A DNA stretch of 64,000 bases. Origin: Neoscytalidium dimidiatum (Eukaryota > Ascomycota > Dothideomycetes > Botryosphaeriales > Botryosphaeriaceae). The stretch lies in NCBI GenBank assembly GCA_037367355.1, contig CM074700.1, forward strand, positions 2,790,001 to 2,854,000, given 5' to 3'. Under the pieces are notes generated by a model, which worked only from the letters and a program-made list of their open reading frames with translations, was not told where the DNA came from and ran no database searches. Shown one piece after another: positions 12,101-24,362 of the stretch. How positions within the stretch are numbered: the first letter of the stretch is position 1; every line of letters starts with the position of its first letter. A program made the position numbers and the translations under genes.

Positions 12101-12244
12101 CGGCCTCGCTGCGCGTGCGCTGCTTCTGCTGCTACTGCCGCTACCATCTTATTCTTTTCTTGCTGTACCCGCGCCCCCGACGCCGCACGTCCTTCCTTCC
12201 CACCGCTCGCCCGGGCAATGTATCCTTAGTTCCTCCCACCGAAT
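9160..12244. other. Intergenic, 3.1 kb; no supported gene
   Basis: This holds the 3' flank of the TMEM184-like gene and the upstream region of the gene at 12245. T-rich and C/T-rich tracts occur around 9200-9250 and 9800-9860, and a TATATATATGCAT stretch lies near 10230. From 10.3 to 11.9 kb the DNA is GC-rich and open in several frames at once, including a 264-codon frame at 11117-11911, but none shows domains or plausible splicing. Pyrimidine-rich DNA at 11.94-12.24 kb fits the promoter and leader of the next gene. Confidence 0.5.
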
Positions 12245-14182
12245 ATGGGAGCCCATCAATCTGTCGAGGCTGATGGCAATTCCGGATGGCTGGCCTCATC
12301 CCCATTCGCCGGGTGCTGCGCGCCCGGCTCTCGCTCAGACGAAGAGGTTGACCCTTTTCAGACTAATCGCGGTCAGTCCACCTGTGCTGTCCTAGCAAGT
12401 CCTGCGTATGTCGATCAATGCCGCTGACTTGGACCAGGGAATGGACGGAGAAAAAGCATAACAAATGAGCAGCCTCGGTCCCTCCGGCCAATGCTGCTCG
12501 ACTCGTCACGACAGCTTCCGCGGCCCTCAACAGGCCAATCGATGAGGCAGTGGGTGGGCACGCGACAGGTCGAGTCGCGCACTCCGGGCTATCCGCACCT
12601 GAGCATGCGACCAAGCAGGAAGGCCAGTCGTCCATTGATATCTGCACCTACCGACTTCCGCCATATCGATGGCAGCGGAACTGCCGTTCATCAGACTGCA
12701 GGGATTTCGAGGCCAGCAGGCAGACCAGCGCAAATCAACACTCAGCCCACCACTCTGCGAAGGAAGCCCAGCTTCCGCCCTCTGCAACTGTCCATCTACC
12801 TTCCCGATAACCAGCTCTCTCCTCTCCCGGACTTTACCAGAAATAGTTGGGATAGGAAGCCGGACAAGTTAGCGTATCCCAGCCAAGCACGCGTTAGGAA
12901 TAGGGCAGATTCGTTGTACTCAGAAGCCGGATACCGCATTCCCAGAAAACCCATTCCATCCTACGTTGAGGGTTCGTTCGGCAATGACGCCGATGCGAGA
13001 ACCATCGATATTCCGCTCCGTCCCGTGGTCAAGAGGTCCAGCACCATGCCCGTGCCCGAACGGCCCAGAACTATCAACGCCGACCTTTGCACCCGCGAGC
13101 GGGAATTTGCATCCCCGCTACCAGCATCAGGGCCCTCTTCTCCACGGATGCGCTCAAACACGGAACCCTTGAATCCGTCCCGCAGCCTCCGGAAACGCCC
13201 ATCCTACAGATCACCACGCGACAGCGTCGAGGATGCTATTAGCGAACTCAACTCCATTGTTGAGGAGCGCCGTGCGAAGAAGGCTGCATCGAATTCGCCA
13301 AAGCAACACCACGTGCCGGCTCTTGCTCCCAATTTCAAGATGCACGTGCGCTCTGAGACCTTGTCAGATATTGGCTCCGCCTTGTCTGTTCCCTTCACCT
13401 CCAAACCACTCCCTTCGATTCCCCCTTCTCCCGTGGCGGAGAATGACAGAGACTCCGCTTACGATTCTCCTGCAATTCGTTCCGTGACAAACTCTCAGAC
13501 CGACCTCCTGACGCGCTTTCCTACTCCTCCGGATCAAAATGGCCGCAACCACACGACGAAGAGCCGCATTGCAAACTTCATGCAGCGCCGCAGGAACAAC
13601 ACCTCTGTGGACTCCACAGAGACCCTGACTTCCTCAAAATTCAGCCACTCGCGCACCGCAACTGACGACACTCTAAACTCGTTCGCTTCTTCCGCCACCG
13701 CAACCTCCTCCAGTCCCTTCTATCACGGCCCCTCTCCTCTCGCCCTGCAGTCCAACACCATGTCCTCCCACCCATATGCCTCACCATCCCTCGCATCGAC
13801 CGCCGCAAATTGCCCGACCAATTCCACAATGTCCATCCCTGCAACTATCTCCACCTTCCGCGACGATGGCGATGAGGAAGAGGACGGCGATGATGACAAC
13901 TCGGATGCTCGCAGCTCGACCCCTGATACAAATGTATCCACGCCTGCTGCACCACTACCCGCAGGCGTAAGCCCCCGCAACTTGAGCGTACCGAGCTTTG
14001 GCGTTGCAATGGAGCATCGTGAACGGCAGGGCAAGAGTTGGAGTGCGGTCGTCGAAGAGATGGACGACAAGAAGATTGAGAGCGGGGAACTAGTCCCGTT
14101 CCCGCCGGTGTACGTTGATTCGGATAACGAAGAAGAAGAGCGTGGACGGTCGAGGTACAGCACCGTTGGCGTTGCCTTCTAG
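12245..14182 (+). CDS. Unknown Ser/Pro-rich protein with N-terminal lipidation signal
   Basis: Two exons, 12245-12371 and 12438-14182, give 623 residues. The intron has donor GTCAGT, a CTGAC branch site and acceptor CAG, and the frame is preserved. The protein starts MGAHQS, which fits an N-myristoylation signal (Gly2, Ser6), and has a Cys pair at residues 24-25 that could be palmitoylated. Exon 1 therefore looks like a membrane-targeting module. The rest is low complexity, rich in Ser, Pro, Arg and Thr, with repeated Arg/Lys-x-x-Ser patterns that could be kinase sites. An acidic stretch lies near residues 515-530, followed by a short conserved-looking end. I recognise no enzyme or binding domain. 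A peripheral plasma-membrane or endomembrane scaffold is an inference from the N-terminus only. The coding call rests on the 563-codon open frame and the clean intron. Confidence 0.8.
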
Positions 14183-17100
14183 GCACTTATCCGATTTGGA
14201 GTTCATTCGCATTGTTTGGGTCTTATACAGAAGAGTGGTCTCTTCGGGCTCTAATGTGTTTTTCAATTGTCTATTCATTGCTATCAGTCTCATCGACTTG
14301 ATAGTTTCGTTTTGATTTACGTTTGTTGAGGACTTTGCCAGTCTGCTCACACAAACGACAGAAAAAATTTTATCTCGCTGAAAACTGGGTTTTCCTTGGG
14401 AGTACGAGTTTGGTTCCGGCGGATTAAAGCGTACGGTGACGGCTGGGACGAATGGATCACGGTTCGGATGGTTGGATGACACGGTTTCGGTTCTTTTCCT
14501 CACATCTATTCCCCGACGTATTATTTTCTGCACTTTCCCAGGCTTTCGAATGATTGTCTGAAGGGTCCATCCTTGATCGGGATTGGATTTCGAAATCTGT
14601 TGTTGATGATAGCCCTAGGGTTTTGATTCCCATGTACTGTACAATGTAGATAGCCTCGTTTACCCTTTATTCTCCTTCCCCTACTACTTACTCTACCTTC
14701 TGAACTACCGAAACTGATCTAATAATTCAAAATCATCTTCACCTCTACCTCTGTGGCTTGACGCCGCTTGAGTGCTTTGCGCTAAACTATCTCTACAGCA
14801 GTTCTAAGCTGTCATCAGATAAACGCCAGCTGCCCAACAACTCGCACTTCCCTCACATGCACCTTCTACCTTCCCTTCCCCACCCTCCTGTTCCACCACA
14901 GGCCCGTTCCGCAACGCATCGCCAAAGCCCACCCCGTCCCCTCCTCCTCTCACCCACACGAAACACTCTACCCCGCACCCCTGTCTTGCCTGAGGCACTT
15001 CCGCCCCTCCCGCAATCCCCATCCCGCGGGTACGCCCGAGGGATGGCGACGAGCCCCCCTCCTCCCCTCCCGGCGGGGGAGGCGAAGCTGGAAGCAAAGC
15101 GGACAGCCGTTTTCCCGCTCTCATTTCCTGCGACACCCCGTCGACGTGGCGCAGCAGCGGCGAAGATCTGGGGGAGGGTTCTCCGTTCTTGGCCCGATTC
15201 GGCAGCAACGCGATCCGTTCTCTTTTTTTTTTTTTTGTTCAAGGCCAAAACAACAGCCAATCGTTCCTGTTGTTCGGATGTTGCTGCTCCCGAGAGAGGG
15301 GGGGGAGAGAGAGCGGGGTTGTTGGGCCTGAGGTGGCGGTGGAGGTAGGTTTGGGGACAGGGGAGGAGGAGGGGTGGGTGGGTTTCGTTCTTCGCCGTCC
15401 GAAGAGGGGCGGACGTGCTACGCTGCGGGTTTCGAAGTGGCTCGTTTGTCGGGCCGGTTCCTTGAGAGGGAATACGTGTGGTGGCGTCGTGGGGATGTCG
15501 TGTTTGGGTAGGCTCGTTGGATGGCTTGATGGCTGGCTTCTGGTAGTCCGAGATAAGCGAATAGGGTGGATTATGGGTGACGGGTGAGAGATGAGATGGT
15601 TTCTATCTATTTTCTTCGATTGTTGCATTCAAAAGATCGGGGTTGTTTGCGCGAGTGCGTGGTAATGTGGAGATTTTTGAAGTAATAAAGGAGAGAGTGT
15701 TCTTCCGCTCTCTTCATTTTGGCGCCCGACGGGACACATACAATTATCTGTGTTCGCACGAGCGTCTACGGGTCAGTAAAGAGAGACCTGTACAAATTTC
15801 GAGATGGGTGGGTATGCATATCAAGGACATTCAAGAAAGTCTTGTCCACTAGAGCAAGATGATATGCGCCGGAGATGATGGAGAAATTGTTTAAATCCGA
15901 GTGGAAACGCTCAAAGGGTCTCTAGTTGAGACACACTGCACACTATGGCAGTACATATTTACGAAAGTATCAAAGAATTTCAAGTCAGCTTCTATTTAAT
16001 TCAAACATATCCTCGAGGTACTAACCTCTTTGCAGGGAGGAGGCCACAAATTTACAGTCAACTATTTTTTCAATTGCGTTATACAGCATAGTTGACCCAC
16101 TTAGCGTTCACTACCTATGCGAGCAGCAAGCCTAATCTATTAAGCAAATAGAAGAGTATACATTGCTATCGAGCGCCGGATATCAAATATATTTTCGCTC
16201 CCATGCGCAAGGAAACCGATTCCAGGTCATGACGGTAAAAAGAGTCGACAGAGTACACCGAGCAAGCAAAAAGCCCAATCATTTCAGTCGCAACTCTTGA
16301 CTCATTTGTTCAGATAACGCTTCTCTTCCACCCACCATTCTTTCCAGCGGCATTATTGAGAGCAGAGACCATGGCTGCGGGATCTTTCAAGTTAGCATGC
16401 TGACAGAGAAAACTCTACCTTCCCTGCCACAACATGGATCCCCAAAACCGACGATAGCTCACCGGTGAGTAAGAGGGCTTGCTGATACCACTTGATACCA
16501 TATGAACGACTTGTGACGAGCGCTTCTAGACTGCTCACCGTCTAGTTCCCCACAAGCATCGTCAGCTTCCAACCGCGGCATCAACGTGCCACCGCTTCAT
16601 TGGGATATCGATAGCAGACCTAACAGTGGGGAACGGCGGTGAAAGCTGCAATTGGGCGGATTGCCGATCAATCTCACGCCTGCGTGGCGGAGCTTAAATG
16701 ACATTAGCATCTTCTGATGATCTTCGCTGCCGCTGCATGCGTTACAGCGCTGATGTCAGATGTGCAGCGCTTCGCAGCTATCCACCGCTTCCTGCCCCGC
16801 AATTCTGCGCTCTTCTCCGCTTCTTTGCCACTTGCATCACGCATCCGTGGTAAGCTTAATGAGCTTCATAAGGCGGGAAGTGAGTTTCGGCCCCTCAGGC
16901 GGCTTTTGAATGCCCGTAGCTAGGCTGTGCATTAGCGATCGTGATGCTCAGGCTGTGGTACACTAAGTGGGTAAGAGCCCCAGGACAATGATTTGCGTGG
17001 CGGAACTTTTGAAGGGCGGTGAAAGGAGCCCTTGGGTGCCGTGGATAGCTGATGGAGACCTGGTAGAATTCTTTCGGAGCCGAGAGCAAGGAGTACTTGC

Positions 17101-20100
17101 GTTACGCTCGCACCCTGGGCCGAAGTACATTGCGCCAGAGGTGATTATTAAACAAAATTGGTAAATCAGCCTTTAGGACGGCCGTCCGGCATGGCCGGCA
17201 ACAGGTCTTAACCCTCATCTGAACCGATACGTTTGCAAAATTGCTCATTATCAGCATCATTCTCCGCTCATGGTAGAAAAGTAATGTAGAATGAAAACAG
17301 ACCACGAGAAGACCGAACGAACATTGAGACCCAGCAGCGTGCTATAGATAGGATACGCGGAGCGTTTTCTATCACAACTGAAACTATCGAAAAACCTTTA
17401 TCCTAAATACATAATAGGAGTGACTTGTCAAGAAATTGAATGCTGAGGTAATCATTTCCAGCTCGAGGCTGCGGATCTAGCAGTTCAGAAAGAGACTAGA
17501 GAAGAGAAGAGCCCCACTCGAAGGAACGCCGAGTCCTTTGGGCGTTCAATGTGTGATTATAAGTACAGACAGATCGCAGACATTGAACGAGTATTGCGGA
17601 TGAAAGAACACAGTCGTTTTCAGGAACAGGGGCTTCCAAGACGATCATTGCGAGATTTATCTTGTATTCAACGCGGCACTCTTGTGGAAGTGCGGCCATG
17701 AAACCCCAATGTATGGTCCAGAATACTTTGTGACTTTTCAAATTGATCGACTGACTTCACATGGCCTCATTGTGAGTTATACTTTTAGCATGCAAAGAAT
17801 CTGAAGTGATATATTTATTTGATTTCACAGGACGAGCTTGAAAGATGCTTGAGGTACTTTTTCCATATACCACTAGCCGTAAAGAAAAGAAAATACTATG
17901 CTCGCGTAGGACATCGGGGATTGTTTAAGAGATAAGTTGTCAGAATCAGGTCTTTGCTATAATGCTACGTAGATCATTGTGGGAGCAACAGATGACTGAA
18001 ATTACCTCTTCTGGAGAGTTCATCAGCGTAGCCCATGCTTACAACATTTTTTGTGATGAAGAGAGAAGATGGAAAGACAGCAAAGATGGCAGAGCATTCA
18101 TTGATTGGGATACGTGTTCATCATGTCTACCCAAGCACGAAAGGCCGCTATGTCCTGTTGGCAAGCTAAGCAACAGTATCAAGGGGTGAAAAGGGAGAAG
18201 GTCATGGACCGGAAATCCTGATCATGTTCTCATAGCAGAAGTGACAAGTGGTCCAATAGTGAAGAACTCACGGCTGCCAGCAACATAGATCGAAATTTCG
18301 CCGGCATCCAATGCCAATGGTCTAGATTCTGAACGCGACCACTAAACTTCAAAGCCGGATAACACATCCGGAACATGAATCAAGGATGTGAGGATATGCC
18401 TGCACAAGAAATAACTGGTGCAGCGAGACAAGGATGCTACAACAAAATCTGCTAATGAGCAATTTCACATCGACGAGTACCAACGCGATGGTTTGATTGT
18501 GCTGATCGCAGCAAGTCTTCTGGTAACCAGTACATCTAGATTTTTCACGGCAAGCATTATTACTAAAAGTACGTACCGGAAATCACGACGGAAAGGCATC
18601 CCATCGGAACAACGGGAAGAGAGAGAGGAAAAGAGGTCAGAAAAAAAAAAAGCAAACGACAAGGGAATACAGAAAAGTAAGAAAATGGACGATCATGCAG
18701 ATCAACATCTCCTGCGGCCCCTCTTCCACCGTAAGCAACTTCGCCCTGTCAGCCGCAGACCGTCGGTCCGGAGACCGCCGGCCGCACGGTCCGGAGGGGA
18801 AACTTAACCAAGTGCCGAGACTGATGTATGTAAACATGCTTACCTCTGATCAAGAAATCCAGGTTTTGCTTTCTTTTTCTACGTTTGTGGATGAAGGAAT
18901 GGTTGATTCTCTAGATGGCAACAATTTTCTGCGACATGCCAGCATTCTCTTCGGGCAGCGGCAGCGGGCCGAAGCGAGTGGTGTGGGTACATGTCAGGCT
19001 GCAAAATGAAGCATTCCTTCCCTGCCAGGGGACGGTGGCATCATTGTTAGGCAGAGGACGAGAAGGGGTCACGCGAGGAAAGAGGACCGCTGCAGCGATG
19101 AGGATGCTCCAAAGGGGAACTGGAGACGGCATTTGTGATCCAAGAAGGGCCAACCGTATCGCTGGCGTGGCTCGTTGGACCAGCCATTGAATTTTTTTTT
19201 CTCGCTCACTTGATCATGCACAGTCAATCCAGCTCGTTTCCCCGGACGCATGCTTGCTGCCTGCTGATGTTGCATGGTACACGCTGAGCCACGGTGAGGC
19301 GGACGGTGCGCTGGCTGGGGGCTGTTTGCCTCAGCTGTGGCTCCTGACAAAACAAAGACGAAAATTAGCAAAATGGCCCCCGATGACATACTTTCGAGGA
19401 GGAGCATGTCGACGAGTTTGTTGTTGCACACGGGCATTCAGAGAAAGGAGAATCAATAGATGGCCGTGCAACGGCGTCCAGGCAGGCGGCTGGCCAGCGG
19501 CTCAGCTGCGGGTCGCATCGCGTTGATTTGCCAACCTGTCAGCACTTAGTTGGCGGATCGAATAAAGTCAAATGCAGCTTCAAGGTTGATAGGCTGTCGA
19601 GGAGACCCCTTTCTTCGGGCATCAATTCCCAGCGGACGCCTCTCTCCTGACGGGCGTGGATTCGTTGCTGGAAGTCTGGCCGTGGTGGTGCAGACGGGCA
19701 TGACCGCAGCACGCGCAAATACGACCGTCGGCGTGCACCAAGATGCGATTCCGCTGCAGCTCAATGAGTAGCAGATATTGCGGTATCCGTATGCGGATGG
19801 CCTGGTCAACGGTTGCGACCTACCGAAACGAGCGAGGCTCGCGCTGGCGGATCGTGGCTCGCTCAGATCAATGCGCCGGGACGATGCAAATTGGTCGTGC
19901 GACAGAGCTCGAGGGAATGGGGGCGCCGGCCGCTTCCCCATGGCGGCTGGGCAGGCGGCGCAGGTGATTGGGTGGTCGCGGTCTGGCCGGGCCATTTGCG
20001 CGTGCAGAGCTCTTTGCGGACCGTCGGGCGAGGGTGGATGCAAGAAAAAGATGGGCCGATGCGAAGATCGCGATTCATGTCGGCCCGCGCATCTCCCGCC

Positions 20101-20700
20101 GACGTGTTTAAACCAGCAGCCAACCCCGGCCTGTCGCTCCCTTTCTCCTGCGTCACCGACAGCGTGTAGGAAGTAGTTCCGGGCAACCCATTTTCTGGCA
20201 AGATCCAGCTAGCTAGCCCCCGGCTCCATGCTAGACTCGCCATAGCCAGGCCCGCCCTCGTAAACGGCCGGGCTAGCTGCTTTGGACTTACCGGTCAGCC
20301 GCTCAACGGCTCTGACGTGCAACGGGGGAAGGACGACGACGAAGCCGTGCAAGCTCAGCCTGGCCCGAGCGTGCCTCAATCTTGCTGTGCCTACAGGCTA
20401 ACGGCCGGTTCCCGCCTGCGGCAGATACGCACGTACTCAAAAAGTAGCGGCTAGCTGGTCTTGGTATTCTCAGTTGCCTCCCCCGGCAGACCTAAAATGT
20501 AAAGGTTAACCGTTAGGAGTTCTGCGGCTTTGCTGATTGCCTTACGGAGTCCCGGACTTCGAGGGGTGATTTTCTGCCCTCGTATTGCGCCGGAGGGCCC
20601 GGCTGCTCTCGGACGCGCGTCTTGGGAAAAGCGATCGGACTGTGCTGGGCGGCCCGGAGCCCCAAGAGCTTGCTCGCTGCTCGCTGCTGGCCGCCGGCGT
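14183..20700. other. Intergenic, left part of the large gene desert
   Basis: No gene could be supported. The first 600 bases are AT-rich and probably the 3' flank of the preceding gene. 14.8-15.6 kb is strand-asymmetric: C/T-rich, then a T run near 15225-15237, then G-rich. 15.8-18.7 kb is AT-richer with only short frames; one of 75 codons at 17962-18189 is the most protein-like but has no recognisable family. A perfect 12-base palindrome, GGACGGCCGTCC, lies near 17176. From 19.2 kb the DNA becomes GC-rich with many overlapping chance frames. Confidence 0.5.
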
Positions 20701-20731
20701 GCGGCGTGCGGCGTGCGGCCCTTCGTGGAGA

Positions 20732-20733
<2 letters not shown>

Positions 20734-20768
<35 letters not shown>
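20734..20768. repeat. (CA)n dinucleotide microsatellite
   Basis: A perfect alternating CA tract of 35 bases lies in a GC-rich setting. It is flanked by GCGTGCGGC repeats at about 20700-20718. Confidence 0.97.
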
Positions 20769-20771
<3 letters not shown>

Positions 20772-21990
20772 CGACGCGAGGCGCCCGATGGCAGCGCGCT
20801 CGAGGCAGTGCTGCGCCACAACCACTGACGAGGATTTTTATTTTTGACGCCATGACACTGACATGTCCAAGTCGGAGCATCCTCGGGACAGGTACTCCGT
20901 ACACACCAGGAGACGTCCACACCGCGCACGCGCAAGGCAGAGGACCGAGGATGCAACGCTTCGAAAGGGGGGGGGCCGCTGTCGCCGGCATGGCCTCGAG
21001 GCCGCTGTCCCTCGGAGCGCCCAGCTCACCGGGCCACAGGGCCACAGGACCCCCATGGAGCATGTGTGTCGTTTTCAACCTGCGACCGCCAGACCTTACG
21101 GCGGGCGGGCACGGATCCTTGCAGCACGATCCTCGGCCAGCGGCACTTTGGTCCTTGAGGACGGCGAGCTACAAACGATCAACGACCATCGACGAACGTG
21201 CTTGCAGCCGGGCGGCTGACTCATCGGCACTCGGAACCTGGCCGTTGGAAAAGGCATCCTTGCATCACTCGAGATGGAGGACAGCATGACCAGCGCCCGG
21301 CACGAACCGACAACCAGGTCTAAAGGGGCGGTTCCACAGAGCAAGCGCGCAGCTGCCGTCGTGAAGGGCGCGGTGCACCCGGCGTAACCGGGACGCTCGC
21401 TCGCATTCCAGCCGTGGGCGGCCGCGAGCAGAGGGCATCGTCGTCGCCCCGGCTGCTGGATCTGCTGGAATGTCAATATGCAGATGGCCAAACCGGGTAT
21501 CTGGTAATTTCCCATGCAGACGCGGAGAATCTTGCGGATCCAACGCGAGCGGGCTCTGCGGTACGAGAAGCACGCTCAAAACGCACGAAAGGGGGGCCGG
21601 GTGGTGGTCAGCGAGCGCGGGCAGCGTGATGGAGCTCCAGGTTACAGCAGCGCGCGAGGTGGGCGCCAAGGGAGAAGAAAGCGACGTCGACGCCTTGGCC
21701 CAGCCCGGGGCTCGCGAAACCCGGGCACAGCAGCGGCAACCCAGGAATTCGCCGGCCTTGGAGGGCTGGCCATGACGCCGGAGCCCGGCAACGCGAAAAA
21801 GCAGCATGCGAGGGGAGCGACGATCGGGCGGGCATCGACTCTGCACCTCTCCGTTCTGGGAAGTCTGACGGCGCAGGACTAGGCGGACAGAGCATCTGAG
21901 CTTTGCGGGATGCGTCCAGCGGTGCGCAAGGAGCGCTGCTTGCGGGCGAGAGCAGAGAGCCGGTGAGTGAGGGACCAACAGCGTCGGCGG

Positions 21991-22014
21991 CAGCAGCAGC
22001 AGCAGCAGCAGCAG
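21991..22014. repeat. (CAG)8 trinucleotide tract
   Basis: Eight perfect CAG units on the plus strand, preceded by a CGG unit pair. A second CAG tract follows 1 kb downstream and a CTG tract 2 kb downstream. Confidence 0.95.
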
Positions 22015-22039
22015 TATCAGCACCAGCGGCGGCACCGCA

Positions 22040-22086
22040 GCGCAGGCGCAGGCGCCGACGCCGACGCCGACGCCAACGCCGATGCC
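22040..22086. repeat. Hexanucleotide GCAGGC / GCCGAC repeats
   Basis: Imperfect GCGCAG units are followed by at least four GACGCC-type hexamers. Period 6 is clear by eye. Confidence 0.85.
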
Positions 22087-22622
22087 CTCTGATATGCGGC
22101 ATACGGCAGGGCGAGTTTGATCGACGTGGGCACGCAGCAAAAGCAGCCGTCGCGGCAGCAGGGTAGCGGGCTGGGGCTGACAAAGAAGAGCGGTCTCGAG
22201 AAGAGTCGAACTCCAGTTCGCGGGCAGGCACTGCGGTTCTTTCCAGCGGATGCAGGTCTCACCTCTTGTCGGTAGGCGAGAGACCCGGGGCCATGGACGG
22301 GCGCGTTGCTGCGGTGCATCTCGCGTCTGCCCGTCGCCAGCGCGCCGCCACCGATCCTGTGCAGCCGCCTCGCGGCGTCGCCATGCCCGATGGGGCGGGC
22401 ACGGCAGGCGGCCGTCGAGTGCGGTGAGGGCGCGCGGTGCTGTTGGGGGAGCGCGTGCGGGAGGCCTCCTCTGCCGCGGTGATCAGGGGGGACGCGGTGG
22501 TCTGGCCCGGCGGCAGGCTGAGGGCGCGCACGGTGAGGCCGCGAGTAAGGCGGGCTGGTGGGGATGGCGCAACGCGCAGGCCGCGAGATGAGCAGAAGCG
22601 CGAGACGGCGACGAAGACGGAC

Positions 22623-22671
22623 ACGCAGACGCAGGCGCAGGCGCAGACGCAGTTGCAGACGCAGACGACGG
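22623..22671. repeat. Hexanucleotide CGCAGA / CGCAGG repeats
   Basis: About eight imperfect units of six bases alternate GCAGAC and GCAGGC. Confidence 0.85.
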
Positions 22672-22701
22672 CGACGGAGCGCACGCGGCGGCGGGCCAGT
22701 G

Positions 22702-22738
22702 CCAGGGCAGGGCAGGACAGGACAGGGCAGGACAGGGC
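22702..22738. repeat. Pentanucleotide GGACA / GGGCA repeats
   Basis: Imperfect five-base units (CAGGA, CAGGG) are repeated about seven times. Confidence 0.8.
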
Positions 22739-22959
22739 GGGCGTGCGGGCGGCGAGCGGGGCTGGGGCGGGCGGGCCGGGGGCGTAGGCGGTGGTGACGG
22801 TGCCTGCATAAGCTGGAGCTGTTAGGCGTGAAGGGCGCGCATAGCCGGCTGGGCTGCGCTGGGAGTGCGATCGTGGCGTAGCAGCGAGCGGCGAGCGGGC
22901 AGCGGGCAGCGGACAGCGCGTAGCAGCCAGTAGCCAGCAGCCAGTAGCAACAGTGCGCA

Positions 22960-22960
<1 letters not shown>

Positions 22961-22998
<38 letters not shown>

Positions 22999-23014
22999 GC
23001 AGCAGCAGCAGCAG
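22961..23014. repeat. (CGG)n followed by (CAG)n compound tract
   Basis: Eleven CGG units (22961-22993) run directly into seven CAG units (22994-23014). An imperfect GGCGCA/GGCGTA hexamer array follows at about 23020-23054. Confidence 0.95.
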
Positions 23015-23345
23015 CTAGTGGGCGCAGGCGCAGGCGCAGGCGTAGGCGTAGGCGTGTGTGGGCGCAGACGCAGCGAGGCCAAGGAAAGGGCCCTGGCGCC
23101 CGCTACTCGCGGAGATCGACACAGCCGCCTCGTTCAGCTGGCTTACCGCCTCGGGCAACCGCGGGCTTTGATCTAAGTAAAGAGCCCGCACGCAAGGGAG
23201 CGCCGGCCTGCTGGGCCCCGCGATGACGAGTGCTCGCTGGGCTGGCAAACGCGGCCGGTGGGTTTCCACCAGCAGCCCGGCGGTGCCCTGGGCCGCGCGG
23301 GCCGGCGCTGGCGCTGGCGCTGCGCTGGGCTGTCGCGCGCACTGT

Positions 23346-23384
23346 GCTGGTCGCTGGTCGCTGGTCGCTGGTCGCTGGTCGCTG
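23346..23384. repeat. Heptanucleotide GCTGGTC tandem repeat
   Basis: About five perfect 7-base units are followed by degenerate GCTGCCC units to about 23410. Confidence 0.9.
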
Positions 23385-24030
23385 CCCGCCGCTGCCCGCT
23401 GCCCGCCGCTGGGCGCTGGGCTCCGGGCTCCGGGCTCCAGGCTCCGGGCGCGTTCGCGGTTGCAGCGCCGGCTGCAGCAAAAGAAAAGGCGCGCGCTGCG
23501 CAATATATCTACAACGGCGCGCGGTGGTGAATAGAGTTGGGTCGGTGGAGCGCGCAGGGGTGCTTGCATGGCAGCAGCCCACAAGCCTTCGCGCGCTCGA
23601 CGTCGGACTGACCACCACCATCCCAAACTGCCACTCCCAGTGCTCCCCCAGCTCCGCCCAGCGCCCCGATGCCCATCCCTTCGCACCGGCCACGGCCGCG
23701 CTGCCGGGACGCCCGTGGCCTGCTCCATGCTCGCTGCGCTGACCATCAGCAGCGCCTCAGCGCACGCGCATTGGCTGCGCGCCGCGCCATACCAGCCTCA
23801 ATGCCTGCCAGCACCGCGCTGCCCGCTGACTGGCCCCAGCACGCCCTTCTTCACGCTCCCACAGGTGATGCTGCTGATATATGCCCGCCCGGTCCCGTTG
23901 CGCTGCCCGCCTGCGGCTGGCGTCGCGCTCCCGTCCAATTTCTCGACGTCACTCGTTTACATATCTCGCGGCGCCGCTGCCGCTATTGCTGCCACCGCTG
24001 CTATTGCTCTTGCTACTGCTGCCGCTGCCG

Positions 24031-24072
<42 letters not shown>
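24031..24072. repeat. (CTA)4 then (CTG)10 tract
   Basis: A CTA run leads into ten perfect CTG units (24043-24072). On the plus strand this is the complement of the CAG tracts at 21991 and 22994. Confidence 0.95.
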
Positions 24073-24074
<2 letters not shown>

Positions 24075-24362
24075 TTGTGACTCAGCGCTCAGGCCTCGGG
24101 AGCATACCATACCAGAGCCCCAAGCAAGCCCAGTGTTCAGCCTACGTACGACGCCCTGCCTCGCCCACCAGACCCGCTCCACCTCCTGCCCGCCGCGTGG
24201 CGCCCCGGCCCCCGTCAAAGGGCCCCGTCCTGACAGCTGAAGACGCAGAGCCGCACGCCCCGCCGTCCAAACAGCTGTCTTCTCGCCCACTACGCGCGTT
24301 CTGCACCCCCTCTCGCCCGCAGGCTGACTCAGTGAAAGCTTACCGCTGACTGTGTAAGTATT

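Noticed and set aside
17176..17187. Palindrome GGACGGCCGTCC as an operator or recombination site
   Set aside because: A single 12-base palindrome in an intergenic region, with no second copy or gene close enough to give it meaning.
20513..21289. Several 140-230-codon frames on both strands around the CA repeat
   Set aside because: All cross the microsatellite and encode His-Thr or Cys-Val runs; they arise from GC-rich, stop-poor DNA.
21265..24349. Long frames up to 291 codons on both strands in the repeat-dense block
   Set aside because: They translate simple repeats (poly-Ala, Ser, Arg, Leu) and overlap each other; they are not gene-like.
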